64,000 nucleotides of DNA from Xanthobacter sp. NM-25. Lineage in GTDB: Bacteria; Pseudomonadota; Alphaproteobacteria; Rhizobiales; Xanthobacteraceae. Numbering within the stretch: position 1 is the first letter of the stretch; every line of letters starts with the position of its first letter. The stretch covers positions 62,001-126,000 of the forward strand of contig NZ_JACBFS010000009.1 of assembly GCF_022138605.1 (NCBI RefSeq), written 5' to 3'. The notes under the pieces are model-generated. The model was not told the origin of the DNA, searched no databases, and worked only from the letters and a program-made list of their open reading frames with translations. Below, piece by piece: positions 8,285 to 15,608 of the stretch. A program made the position numbers and the translations under genes.

Positions 8285-9211
8285 ATGGCCCCCTACACCG
8301 CCCAGAACACCGCCCGCGACGTCAACCGCTTCGCCGAGATGGAGGTGTTCAGCCGGGTGGTGGAGCGCGGCGGCTTTTCCGCTGCCGCCCGGGCCTGCGG
8401 CCTTACCCCCTCGGCGGTGAGCAAATTGGTGGCGCGGCTGGAGCGCCGGCTGGGGGTGCGGCTTCTGGTGCGCACCACCCGCAAGCTGCAGCTGACGCCG
8501 GAGGGCGTGGCCTTTTACGAGCGTGCCGCCCGCATCCTCGACGAGGTCGCCACCGCCGAGCAGGAGGCCGCCGCCGGCGCCGCCCCGCGCGGCCGGCTGC
8601 GGGTGAACGCCTCGGTCAATTTCGCCATGACCCATCTGCTGCCGCTGGTGCCGCGCTTTCTCGATGCCCACCCGCAGATGAGCATCGAGGTGACCGTCAC
8701 CGACCGGGTGGTCGACTTGCTGGAGGAACGGGCCGACGTCGCCATTCGCGTCGGCCCCATGCGCGATTCGCAGCTGGTCGCCCGCAAGATCGCCAAGAGC
8801 GGCGCCGTGGTGGTGGGGGCCCCCGCCTATCTCGCCCGTGCCGGCACCCCGCGCACGCCGGAGGACCTCGCCCATCACAACATGCTCGGCTTCACCTTCA
8901 CCCGCATTCTGGAAGGCTGGCCGTTCCTGGATGGGCGCGGCGGCATCGTTTCGGTGCCGCCGCGCGGCAATGCCCAGGTCAGCGACGGCGCGGCCATGCA
9001 CACCCTCGCCCTCGCCGGCCTCGGCCTTGCCCGACTGGCGGAATTCCAGGTCCGCGCCGATATGGCCGCCGGCCGCCTGGTGCCGGTGCTGGAAGACCTC
9101 AACCCCGGTGACGCGGTGGATGTCCACGCGGTCTATGTGGGCGGCGCCGGCCCCCTGTCCGCCCGCATCCGCGCCTTCGTGGATTTCCTGGTGGCGCACA
9201 CCCGACTATGA
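8285..9211 (+). CDS. LysR family transcriptional regulator
   Basis: LysR-type regulator of 308 residues from ATG 8285. The N-terminal winged HTH (about residues 15-75) includes FSAAARACGLTPSAVSKLV, followed by the effector-binding domain beginning RGRLRVNASVNFAMTHLLP. It is of the DsdC/AaeR-like group that often controls a divergently transcribed exporter or oxidoreductase, which fits the adjacent MFS and SDR genes. A TTG start at 8258 is possible; ATG 8285 has GAGG four bases upstream. The inducer is unknown. Confidence 0.92.
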   Translation: MAPYTAQNTARDVNRFAEMEVFSRVVERGGFSAAARACGLTPSAVSKLVARLERRLGVRLLVRTTRKLQLTPEGVAFYERAARILDEVATAEQEAAAGAAPRGRLRVNASVNFAMTHLLPLVPRFLDAHPQMSIEVTVTDRVVDLLEERADVAIRVGPMRDSQLVARKIAKSGAVVVGAPAYLARAGTPRTPEDLAHHNMLGFTFTRILEGWPFLDGRGGIVSVPPRGNAQVSDGAAMHTLALAGLGLARLAEFQVRADMAAGRLVPVLEDLNPGDAVDVHAVYVGGAGPLSARIRAFVDFLVAHTRL

Positions 9212-9436
9212 GCGCCCATGCGGAGACAGAGCATTAACCGTCTCCCCAGGCCGTCCACAGGGGCGGTATTTCGGTAGCCCATCTTTACCTCCGCGCAACG
9301 GGCCCCCTCTAGCCTTCGATCCGCGGCGCCATCGGCATCGCCATGGGACTCACTGTCAGACTCACTGCCGTGATGGCCCGTGTGGAACGACGGGGCTGCG
9401 TATCGCCCTGGTAACGCCCCTATGGGAAAGCGTCAG

Positions 9437-9601
9437 ATGAAGCTCATGTTGTCCCGCTTCATTCGCGAGGAGCACGGCTCCACCGCCCTGGAGTATGGCC
9501 TCATCGCCGCCGGGCTCTCCATTGCCATCGTCACCGTGCTGGCGCAGATCGCCACCACCTTCGCCCGCCTGAAGGCGACCGCCGCGGCCGCCAGCAACTG
9601 A
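9437..9601 (+). CDS. Flp/Fap-type pilin
   Basis: A 54-residue type IVb pilin subunit. A short basic leader (MKLMLSRFIREEHG) precedes STALEYGLIAAGLSIAIV, the Flp signature in which Glu at mature position 5 and the following Tyr are conserved; cleavage is expected after Gly. The hydrophobic helix makes up most of the mature protein. ATG 9437 is preceded by GGGAAAG. The downstream gene encodes the matching CpaA/TadV prepilin peptidase. No other tad genes are in the window. Confidence 0.93.
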   Translation: MKLMLSRFIREEHGSTALEYGLIAAGLSIAIVTVLAQIATTFARLKATAAAASN

Positions 9602-9630
9602 GGTTTCAGGAGCCGCCCTTGGGAGCCGTC

Positions 9631-10134
9631 ATGGATCGGGTACACACCTTCGCTCTGCTGCTCGAAGTCCTGCGCACCGGCCTTTATCCGGCGCTGCTGT
9701 GCCTCGCCATCGGCACCGATCTCGCCCGGCGCATCATTCCCAACCTCCTGGTGCTTGCGCTCATCGCCGGCTTCGCTCTGGTGGCGGTGCTCACCCCCTT
9801 GACCGACGTTTCCCTGCGGCTGATGGCGGCCGGGGCGGTGACCGCCGCCGGCTTCGTGCTGTTTTCCCACGATCTCATCGGCGCCGGCGATGCCAAGCTC
9901 GCCGGGGCGCTCGCCCTGTGGCTGGATCCCGCCCAGGTGCCGGCCTTCGTCATCATCTGCAGCCTCATCGGCGCCCTGCTGACCCTGGCGGTCACCCTGA
10001 AGACCCACGGCCGGCTGCTGCCGCGGGCGCGGGCCCTCGTCGCCCGGACCGGGGAAACCATTCCCTATGGGGTCGCCCTGGCCGGCGCCGGGCTGCTGCT
10101 GCACCCCTATTCCAGCGTCATGCTCGCCAGCTGA
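9631..10134 (+). CDS. cpaA: Prepilin peptidase CpaA/TadV
   Basis: Inner-membrane A24-type aspartic protease (167 residues) that removes Flp pilin leaders. It has the short TadV form lacking the methyltransferase domain. The two catalytic aspartates are visible as TDLARRIIPN in the first third and GAGDAKL mid-protein, between predicted membrane helices. ATG 9631 is preceded by GGGAG. The gene lies 29 bases after the pilin gene and is presumably co-transcribed with it. Confidence 0.92.
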   Translation: MDRVHTFALLLEVLRTGLYPALLCLAIGTDLARRIIPNLLVLALIAGFALVAVLTPLTDVSLRLMAAGAVTAAGFVLFSHDLIGAGDAKLAGALALWLDPAQVPAFVIICSLIGALLTLAVTLKTHGRLLPRARALVARTGETIPYGVALAGAGLLLHPYSSVMLAS

Positions 10135-10225
10135 GGGCCTGCAGCCCCACGCGCGGCAGCTTTGCGCGCGTTGAGGCTTCGCCCTCCACCCCGCGCCGTG
10201 CTACCCCCACGGTGAGGAGTTCATC

Positions 10226-11593
10226 ATGCCGGATTGCTTCGCCCCCGTTTCCACGCCCAGCCTGCCCGTGTGGTGCGTCCGCGCCGCCGACATCACCGCC
10301 TCTGCTTTGCCTGAAGCCGCGCGCGCCTTCGCCGCCGCCGCCGGCTTCAAGGGCGAGGCCGGCAAGCTGCTGCTGGTGCCCGCCGCCGACGGCGGCCTCG
10401 CCGGCGCCCTGTTCGGCGTCGCCCCGCCCGAGAAGGCCGCCCCCTTCGCCCTCGGTGCCCTCGCCACCCTGCTGCCACCCGGCACCTGGCGGCTGGAGGG
10501 CGAAGCCGGCGACCGGCGCCTCGCGGCCCTCGCCTTCGCCCTCGGCACCTACCGGTTCTCCCGCTATCGCAGCGCCCCCGCCCGCGACGTGCGCCTGGTG
10601 GTGCCGGAGGGGGTGGACGCGGCGGCGCTGGCCCGCGCGGCAGAAGCCATCACCCTCACGCGCGACCTGGTGAACACCCCCGCCAACGACCTCGGCCCGG
10701 CCGAGCTGGAAGACGCCGCCCGCACGCTCGCCGCCCGCCACGGCGCGCGCTTCCGCAGCATCGTCGGTGACGCGCTGCTGGAGGAGAACTTCCCGCTCAT
10801 CCATGCGGTGGGCCGCGCCGCCGACCGCGCCCCGCGCCTGCTGGAGATCACCGCCGGCGATCCGGACGCCCCCAAGGTGACCCTGGTCGGCAAGGGCGTG
10901 TGCTTCGACACCGGCGGGCTCGATCTCAAGCCCTCCTCGGCCATGCTGCTGATGAAGAAGGACATGGGCGGCGCCGCCAATGCGCTGGGCCTTGCCCATC
11001 TGCTGCTCGCCCGCGGCGCCAAGGTGCGGCTGAAGGTGCTCATTCCCGCCGTGGAGAATTCCGTTTCCGGCGCGGCCTTCCGCCCCGGTGACATCATCAC
11101 CAGCCGCAAGGGCCTTTCCGTGGAGATCGGCAACACGGACGCCGAAGGCCGGCTGGTGCTGGCCGATGCCCTCGCACTGGCGGACGAGGACGCGCCCGAC
11201 GTGCTGATCGACTTCGCCACCCTCACCGGCGCCGCCCGCGTCGCCCTCGGCCCCCAGCTCCCCGCCGCCTTCACCGACGACGACGCCTTCGCCGCCGAGC
11301 TCGCCGCCACCGCGGCACGCGAGGCCGATCCCCTGTGGCGCCTGCCGTTGTGGCGGCCTTACGCTGCGATGCTCGATTCGAAGATCGCCGACACCAACAA
11401 CGTCTCTTCCGGCGCCTTCGCCGGGGCCATCACCGCGGCGTTGTTCCTCGACAAGTTCGTGAGCGCCGCCAAGACCTGGCTGCATCTCGACCTGTTCGCC
11501 TGGAACCCCGCCGCCCGCCCCGGCCGGCCGGAGGGCGGTGAGGCGCAGACCATCCGCGCCCTCGACGCCCTGCTGGCGGCCCGCTACGGCTGA
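10226..11593 (+). CDS. M17 leucyl aminopeptidase family protein
   Basis: Cytosolic metallo-aminopeptidase of 455 residues. The C-terminal catalytic domain shows GKGVCFDTGGLDLKP with the metal and catalytic Lys region, MKKDMGGAANALGLA, and the signature NTDAEGRLVLADAL carrying metal ligands and the catalytic Arg. The N-terminal domain is short and divergent from PepA, matching the shorter alphaproteobacterial M17 group. ATG follows GAGGAGTTCATC. It leads a tight unit with an NlpC/P60 hydrolase and YggS, suggesting peptide turnover linked to cell-wall recycling; that link is inference. Confidence 0.95.
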   Translation: MPDCFAPVSTPSLPVWCVRAADITASALPEAARAFAAAAGFKGEAGKLLLVPAADGGLAGALFGVAPPEKAAPFALGALATLLPPGTWRLEGEAGDRRLAALAFALGTYRFSRYRSAPARDVRLVVPEGVDAAALARAAEAITLTRDLVNTPANDLGPAELEDAARTLAARHGARFRSIVGDALLEENFPLIHAVGRAADRAPRLLEITAGDPDAPKVTLVGKGVCFDTGGLDLKPSSAMLLMKKDMGGAANALGLAHLLLARGAKVRLKVLIPAVENSVSGAAFRPGDIITSRKGLSVEIGNTDAEGRLVLADALALADEDAPDVLIDFATLTGAARVALGPQLPAAFTDDDAFAAELAATAAREADPLWRLPLWRPYAAMLDSKIADTNNVSSGAFAGAITAALFLDKFVSAAKTWLHLDLFAWNPAARPGRPEGGEAQTIRALDALLAARYG

Positions 11594-11597
11594 CATC

Positions 11598-12464
11598 ATG
11601 AGCCTTCCGAGCGGTCTCGACCCGCGCCTCACCCCCGCCCGCTCCGACCTTGCCGCCGCCTCTCTCAAAGGCGTCGTCGAGGCCCCGCGCTATGTGGAAG
11701 GCGAAGTGCGCCAGGTGGCGGAGCCGGTGGCGCCGGTGCGCCGCCGCCCCGCCGGCGACGCACCCCTCGACACCGAGGCGCTGTTCGGCGAGCGCGTCAC
11801 CGTCTATGCGGACGATGGCGAGGGCTGGGCCTTCGTCCAGCTCGCCGCCGACGGCTATGTGGGTTACATGCCCAGCGACGCCCTGCGGCCGCTGGCCGGC
11901 GCCCCCACGCACAAGGTGGCGGCGCCCCGCACCTTCCTGTTCCCCGGCCCCGACATCAAGCTGCCGCCACGCGCCGCCCTGTGCTTCGGCAGCCCGGTGC
12001 ATGTGCGCGAGATGCGCGGCGCGTTCGCGCTGACCACCGACGGCGCCCTGTTCGCCCGCCACCTCGCCCCCCTGGATCAGGTGGAGGGCGATATGGTGGA
12101 CGTAGCCACGCGCTTTCTGGGCGTGCCCTATCTGTGGGGCGGCCGCTCGGCCCTCGGGCTCGACTGTTCCGGCCTGGTGCAGACGGCGCTGGCCGCCTGT
12201 GGCATCGCCGCCCCGCGCGACAGCGACATGCAGGAGCGCGCGCTGGGCACGGCGCTCGCCCTCGACACGCCGCTGCAGCGTGGCGACCTGCTGTTCTGGC
12301 CGGGCCATGTGGCGCTGGTGGAAACGCCGGAGCTGCTGCTGCATGCCAACGCCTTTCACATGATGGTGGCGCGCGAGCCGCTACGCCCGGCGCTGGAGCG
12401 CATCGCCGCGAGCGCGCCGCTGCGCACCCTGCGCCGCCTCGACCCCAAGGAGATCCGCGCGTGA
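11598..12464 (+). CDS. NlpC/P60 family (C40) cell-wall peptidase
   Basis: Peptidoglycan gamma-D-glutamyl-diamino acid endopeptidase family, 288 residues. The N-terminal half carries SH3-like segments (for example WAFVQLAADGYVGYMP, around residues 70-90) and the C-terminal half is the catalytic papain-like domain. The nucleophile is in GLDCSGLVQ (about residue 193) and the catalytic His in WPGHVALVE. No signal peptide is apparent, so export is uncertain. ATG 11598 lies four bases after the aminopeptidase stop; the stop overlaps the next start as GTGA. Confidence 0.92.
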   Translation: MSLPSGLDPRLTPARSDLAAASLKGVVEAPRYVEGEVRQVAEPVAPVRRRPAGDAPLDTEALFGERVTVYADDGEGWAFVQLAADGYVGYMPSDALRPLAGAPTHKVAAPRTFLFPGPDIKLPPRAALCFGSPVHVREMRGAFALTTDGALFARHLAPLDQVEGDMVDVATRFLGVPYLWGGRSALGLDCSGLVQTALAACGIAAPRDSDMQERALGTALALDTPLQRGDLLFWPGHVALVETPELLLHANAFHMMVAREPLRPALERIAASAPLRTLRRLDPKEIRA

Positions 12465-13147
12465 GCGACAGCCCCCATCATCTGTCCGAGGTGCGTGCCG
12501 CCATCGCCAAGGCCTGCCGCGAGGCGGGCCGCACGCCCGAGAGCGTGACCCTGGTGGCGGTCTCCAAGACCTTCGACGCCGACGCCGTGCGCCCGGTGCT
12601 GGAAGCCGGCCAGCGGGTGTTCGGCGAGAACCGGGTTCAGGAAACCCAGCACAAATGGCCGCAGTTGCGCGCCGATTTCCCCGATACCCGGGTGCATCTC
12701 ATCGGCCCCCTGCAATCCAACAAGGTGCGCGAGGCGGTGGCCCTGTGCGATGCCATCCACACCGTGGATCGCCCGAAGATCGCCGCCGCCATCGCCGCCG
12801 AGCTCAAGCACACGGGCAAGAGCCTCGAATTGTTCGTGCAGGTGAACACCGGCAGCGAGCCGCAGAAGGCCGGCGTACTGCCGGAGGATGCCGACGCCTT
12901 CATCGAGGACTGCCGGACCGTGCATGGACTGACGCTGACCGGACTGATGTGCATCCCCCCCGTGGAGGCGGTGCCCGACCCGCATTTCGCGTTGCTGGCG
13001 GAGATCGCCGCCCGCAACGGCCTCACCGGCCTGTCCATGGGCATGAGCGGCGATTTCGCCGCCGCCATCCGCCAGGGGGCCACCCATGTGCGCGTGGGCA
13101 GCGCCATCTTCGGCCACCGCCCGCCCCTGCCCGCGACCGCGGGCTGA
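12461..13147 (+). CDS. YggS family PLP homeostasis protein
   Basis: Pyridoxal-phosphate binding protein of 228 residues (YggS/PROSC family) that buffers cellular PLP and affects amino-acid pools; no enzymatic activity is established. It is a single TIM-barrel with the PLP Lys in VAVSKTF (about residue 37), GENRVQE, LIGPLQSNK, and the phosphate site near LSMGMSGDF and VRVGSAIFG. The GTG start overlaps the preceding stop (GTGA), indicating translational coupling. Confidence 0.94.
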   Translation: MSDSPHHLSEVRAAIAKACREAGRTPESVTLVAVSKTFDADAVRPVLEAGQRVFGENRVQETQHKWPQLRADFPDTRVHLIGPLQSNKVREAVALCDAIHTVDRPKIAAAIAAELKHTGKSLELFVQVNTGSEPQKAGVLPEDADAFIEDCRTVHGLTLTGLMCIPPVEAVPDPHFALLAEIAARNGLTGLSMGMSGDFAAAIRQGATHVRVGSAIFGHRPPLPATAG

Positions 13148-13230
13148 TGCCCTGTTGAGAACTTCGCTTTTCCCCACAAGGCGCTTGCGCTCCCCCCGGA
13201 TCACCGCTATGAGAAGCGCCTTCCCGCAAC

Positions 13231-13306
13231 GCTCCCATCGTCTAGCGGTCTAGGACGTCGCCCTCTCACGGCGAAAACAGGGGTTCGAGTCCCCTTGGGA
13301 GCGCCA
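13231..13306 (+). tRNA. tRNA-Glu (anticodon CTC)
   Basis: The cloverleaf can be drawn directly: acceptor stem GCTCCCA paired with TGGGAGC, discriminator G, encoded CCA at 13304-13306, anticodon stem TCGCC/GGCGA around loop CTCTCAC with anticodon CTC at 13265-13267, and T-arm GGGGTTCGAGTCCCC. It reads GAG codons. Confidence 0.97.
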
Positions 13307-13322
13307 TTCTTTTCGAGACCTT

Positions 13323-13347
13323 AGCCCCGCCCTTCGCGGGGCTTTTG
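13323..13347 (+). terminator. Intrinsic terminator after tRNA-Glu
   Basis: Perfect 8-bp stem AGCCCCGC/GCGGGGCT with a five-base loop, followed by TTTTGTGTTTTT. Confidence 0.85.
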
Positions 13348-13468
13348 TGTTTTTGGCGGTCGGGGCCTGTGCCTTGGCGGCTTCAGAGATACGCTGTCAT
13401 GTCTGAACCCGCATCCTCGGGATAGACGCGCGCCCAGAGCCGCAGGCTTGCCGTACCGCTTCGTCCCA

Positions 13469-13588
13469 TTAATACAACCCGGGATTGCTGCCCGACCCTC
13501 CAGCCATCTGCGTCACCGGATGGCCCTGGTCGGAGATCTGAAAGACCGCGTCGCGCTTGAGATCCTCGGCGGCGTTCGCTTTGCCCAT
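13469..13588 (-). pseudogene. Remnant of IS3-family OrfA transposase
   Basis: A short open frame reads about 40 residues including LKRDAVFQISDQGHPVTQMA. This matches the helix-turn-helix start of IS3-family OrfA proteins (pattern KRDAV-x-Q-x(5)-G-x-PV-x(3)-A), then degenerates and stops before the usual LY-x-W continuation. No OrfB, terminal repeats or frame continuation are visible, so it is treated as a decayed fragment. It lies between a tRNA gene and a catabolic cluster, the only other recognisable content of the 13348-13694 gap. Confidence 0.5.
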
Positions 13589-13694
13589 CGGAGCCGCCCT
13601 GCCTCCGATTGAGGGAGACGGCGTCCAGGGTTCCAAAGGCGCTTCAAGCACGCGCCCCTGCAGCGAGCGGGGCGCCTTCGGCTGGAGGAACTGT

Positions 13695-14423
13695 TTAGTC
13701 GACCACCACGGCCCGTGGGTTGAGGCGGATACGTCGGCTGTGCGAGGCGCGGCTCTGCAATGTCTGCTGGGCCTTCAGGCGCGCGACGAACACGTCCGCG
13801 GCCCGCTGGATGTGCTCTCTGCCCAGCCGCTCCGCCTTCTCCCCGTCGCCGGCGACCACCGCGGCCATGATCGCGGAGTGCTCGTCCCAGATGTTGCTGG
13901 GCATGCCGACGTCCTCTCGCAGGACTTCGCCCATCACCCGGCGGAGCGCCGGCCAGTGCGGCGCCGTCGTCTCGTTGAGGAGGGGATTGCCGGAGATCTC
14001 ACCGAGAAAGGCGTGGAAGGCAATGTCGGCCTCGATCTGCTGGTCGAGCGAGCCGCTCTTCACCGCCTCCAGTCCCATCTCGATGTAACGGGCGCCTTCC
14101 GCCCGCGCCCGTGCGCTGCCGTTGCGCGCGGCGAGGCTGGCGGCGAGGCCTTCGACGACCGCGCGGATTTGATAGAGGTTGCGGATGAAGTCCACGTCCA
14201 GCGGCGCGACGATCAGACCCCGGCCCTCCGCATCCCGCACCAGCCCGCGGCTGCGCAGCAGCAGCAGCGCCTGCTGCACCGGCTGGCGCGACACTCCATA
14301 GGCCCGCGCCAACTCGTCCTGGATCAGGCGCGAATTGGACGGGAGATCCCCCCGAACGATCTCCGCGGTGATGGCCTCGACCACCTGATCGACAAGGCTG
14401 GGCTGGCTGGCAAGCGCGCGCAT
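13695..14423 (-). CDS. GntR family regulator (FadR/FCD subfamily)
   Basis: Transcriptional regulator of 242 residues. The N-terminal winged HTH (about 5-75) includes SRLIQDELARAYGVSRQPVQQALLLL in shortened form as LARAYGVSRQPVQQAL; the C-terminal FCD ligand domain (about 80-220) has the metal/ligand histidines in AFHAFLG and EHSAIM. ATG 14423 is preceded by GAGAGAGG. It is divergent from the TRAP/CoA-ligase/lyase operon, and a perfect palindrome lies between them, so it is probably the local repressor with a carboxylate ligand. Confidence 0.93.
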   Translation of the reverse strand: MRALASQPSLVDQVVEAITAEIVRGDLPSNSRLIQDELARAYGVSRQPVQQALLLLRSRGLVRDAEGRGLIVAPLDVDFIRNLYQIRAVVEGLAASLAARNGSARARAEGARYIEMGLEAVKSGSLDQQIEADIAFHAFLGEISGNPLLNETTAPHWPALRRVMGEVLREDVGMPSNIWDEHSAIMAAVVAGDGEKAERLGREHIQRAADVFVARLKAQQTLQSRASHSRRIRLNPRAVVVD

Positions 14424-14478
14424 GGATCCTCTCTCTGAGCCGCCAATATACCCCCTGCCGACCCCGCCTGGATAGGGC

Positions 14479-14520
14479 TTGCATTTGATTTATGAATTCG
14501 TATTCTGAATTCGAATTCAG
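14479..14520 (+). promoter_or_regulatory. Promoter and GntR operator of the TRAP operon
   Basis: A -35-like TTGCAT at 14479-14484 and a -10-like TATTCT at 14501-14506 are spaced by 16 bases. Overlapping the -10 is a perfect 16-bp palindrome CTGAATTCGAATTCAG (14505-14520), and a degenerate second copy GAATTCGTATTC lies just upstream (14494-14505). The layout suits repression by the divergent GntR protein. Assignment is by position and symmetry. Confidence 0.65.
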
Positions 14521-14566
14521 ACCGGACGCAAAGTCCGGCACGCCTGCCCCTCGGGAGAAACGCCAA

Positions 14567-15595
14567 ATGACCACCTTCAATCGACGCTCGTTCCTTCACT
14601 TCACCGCCGCCTGCGGCGCGGCCATGGGCGGCGTCTCGCTCGCGGCCCCCGCCGTGTTCGCCAAGCCCGAGCCGCTGAAGCTCAAGTTCGGCAACGACCT
14701 GCCGGACAGCCATTCCGTGAACGTGCGCCTGCGCGAGGCCATCGCCGCCATCACCGCGGAAACCAATGGGGCGCTCGAGATCTCGCTGTTTCCCAACAAC
14801 CAGTTGGGCAGCGATCCGGACATGATGAGCCAGCTGCGGTCCGGCGCCCTCGAACTCGCGACCATGCCCGGCACGGTGCTCTCCACCATCCTGCCGATCA
14901 CCGCCCTGACAGGCGTGGGCTTTGCCTTCACCAGCTATGACAAGGTGTGGGCCGCCATGGACGGGGCGGTGGGGGACCTCATCCGCTCCAACCTGGTGAA
15001 GGCCAACCTCATCGGCTTCGACAAGGTATGGGACAACGGCTTCCGCCAGATCACCAGCTCCACCCGGCCGATCCGAGAGCCGGGCGATCTCGCCGGCTTT
15101 AAGATCCGCGTGCCGCTGGTGCCGCTGTGGGTCTCCATGTTCTCGGCCTTCGGCGCGGCGCCGGTGTCGATCCCCCTCGCCGAAGCCTATTCCGCGCTGC
15201 AAACGAAGATCGCCGATGGCCAGGAAAACCCGCTGGCCCTGATCTACACCGCCAAGTTCTTCGAGGTGCAGAAATACTGCTCGCTCACCAATCATGCGTG
15301 GGACGGCTTCTGGCTGCTCGCCAGCGGCAGGATCTGGAAGAGTGTTCCAGATGACATGAAGCAGGTGATGGCCAAGCACTTCAACGCCGCCGCCATCCAG
15401 CAGCGAGCGGATAGCGTGAAGGCCAGCCAGACCCTGCAGGCCGATCTCGAGGCCAAGGGTCTCGTCTTCAACACCACCAATGCCGAAGTCTTCCAGCAGG
15501 CGCTCGCAAAGACGTCGTTCTACAAGGAGGCGCGCGCGAAATTCGGCGATGAGGCCTGGAATCTGCTTCAGAAGTTCGCTGGCCCCGTCGGCTGA
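14567..15595 (+). CDS. TRAP transporter substrate-binding protein (DctP family)
   Basis: Periplasmic binding protein of 342 residues for a carboxylate. The N-terminus is a twin-arginine type signal (NRRSFLHFTAACG then hydrophobic stretch, Ala-rich cleavage near residue 32). The mature protein follows the DctP pattern, with LKFGNDLPDSHSVN at the start and an Arg in FKIRVP (around residue 185), the position of the conserved Arg that binds the ligand carboxylate. ATG 14567 follows GGGAG; an upstream in-frame ATG at 14492 lies within the promoter palindrome region and is rejected. Its partner is the fused DctQM permease immediately downstream. Confidence 0.94.
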   Translation: MTTFNRRSFLHFTAACGAAMGGVSLAAPAVFAKPEPLKLKFGNDLPDSHSVNVRLREAIAAITAETNGALEISLFPNNQLGSDPDMMSQLRSGALELATMPGTVLSTILPITALTGVGFAFTSYDKVWAAMDGAVGDLIRSNLVKANLIGFDKVWDNGFRQITSSTRPIREPGDLAGFKIRVPLVPLWVSMFSAFGAAPVSIPLAEAYSALQTKIADGQENPLALIYTAKFFEVQKYCSLTNHAWDGFWLLASGRIWKSVPDDMKQVMAKHFNAAAIQQRADSVKASQTLQADLEAKGLVFNTTNAEVFQQALAKTSFYKEARAKFGDEAWNLLQKFAGPVG

Positions 15596-15608
15596 GCGGG
15601 AGGCCAAC

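Noticed and set aside
13307..13694. Integrated element using tRNA-Glu as attachment site
   Set aside because: No integrase gene and no repeat of the tRNA 3' end could be found in the window.
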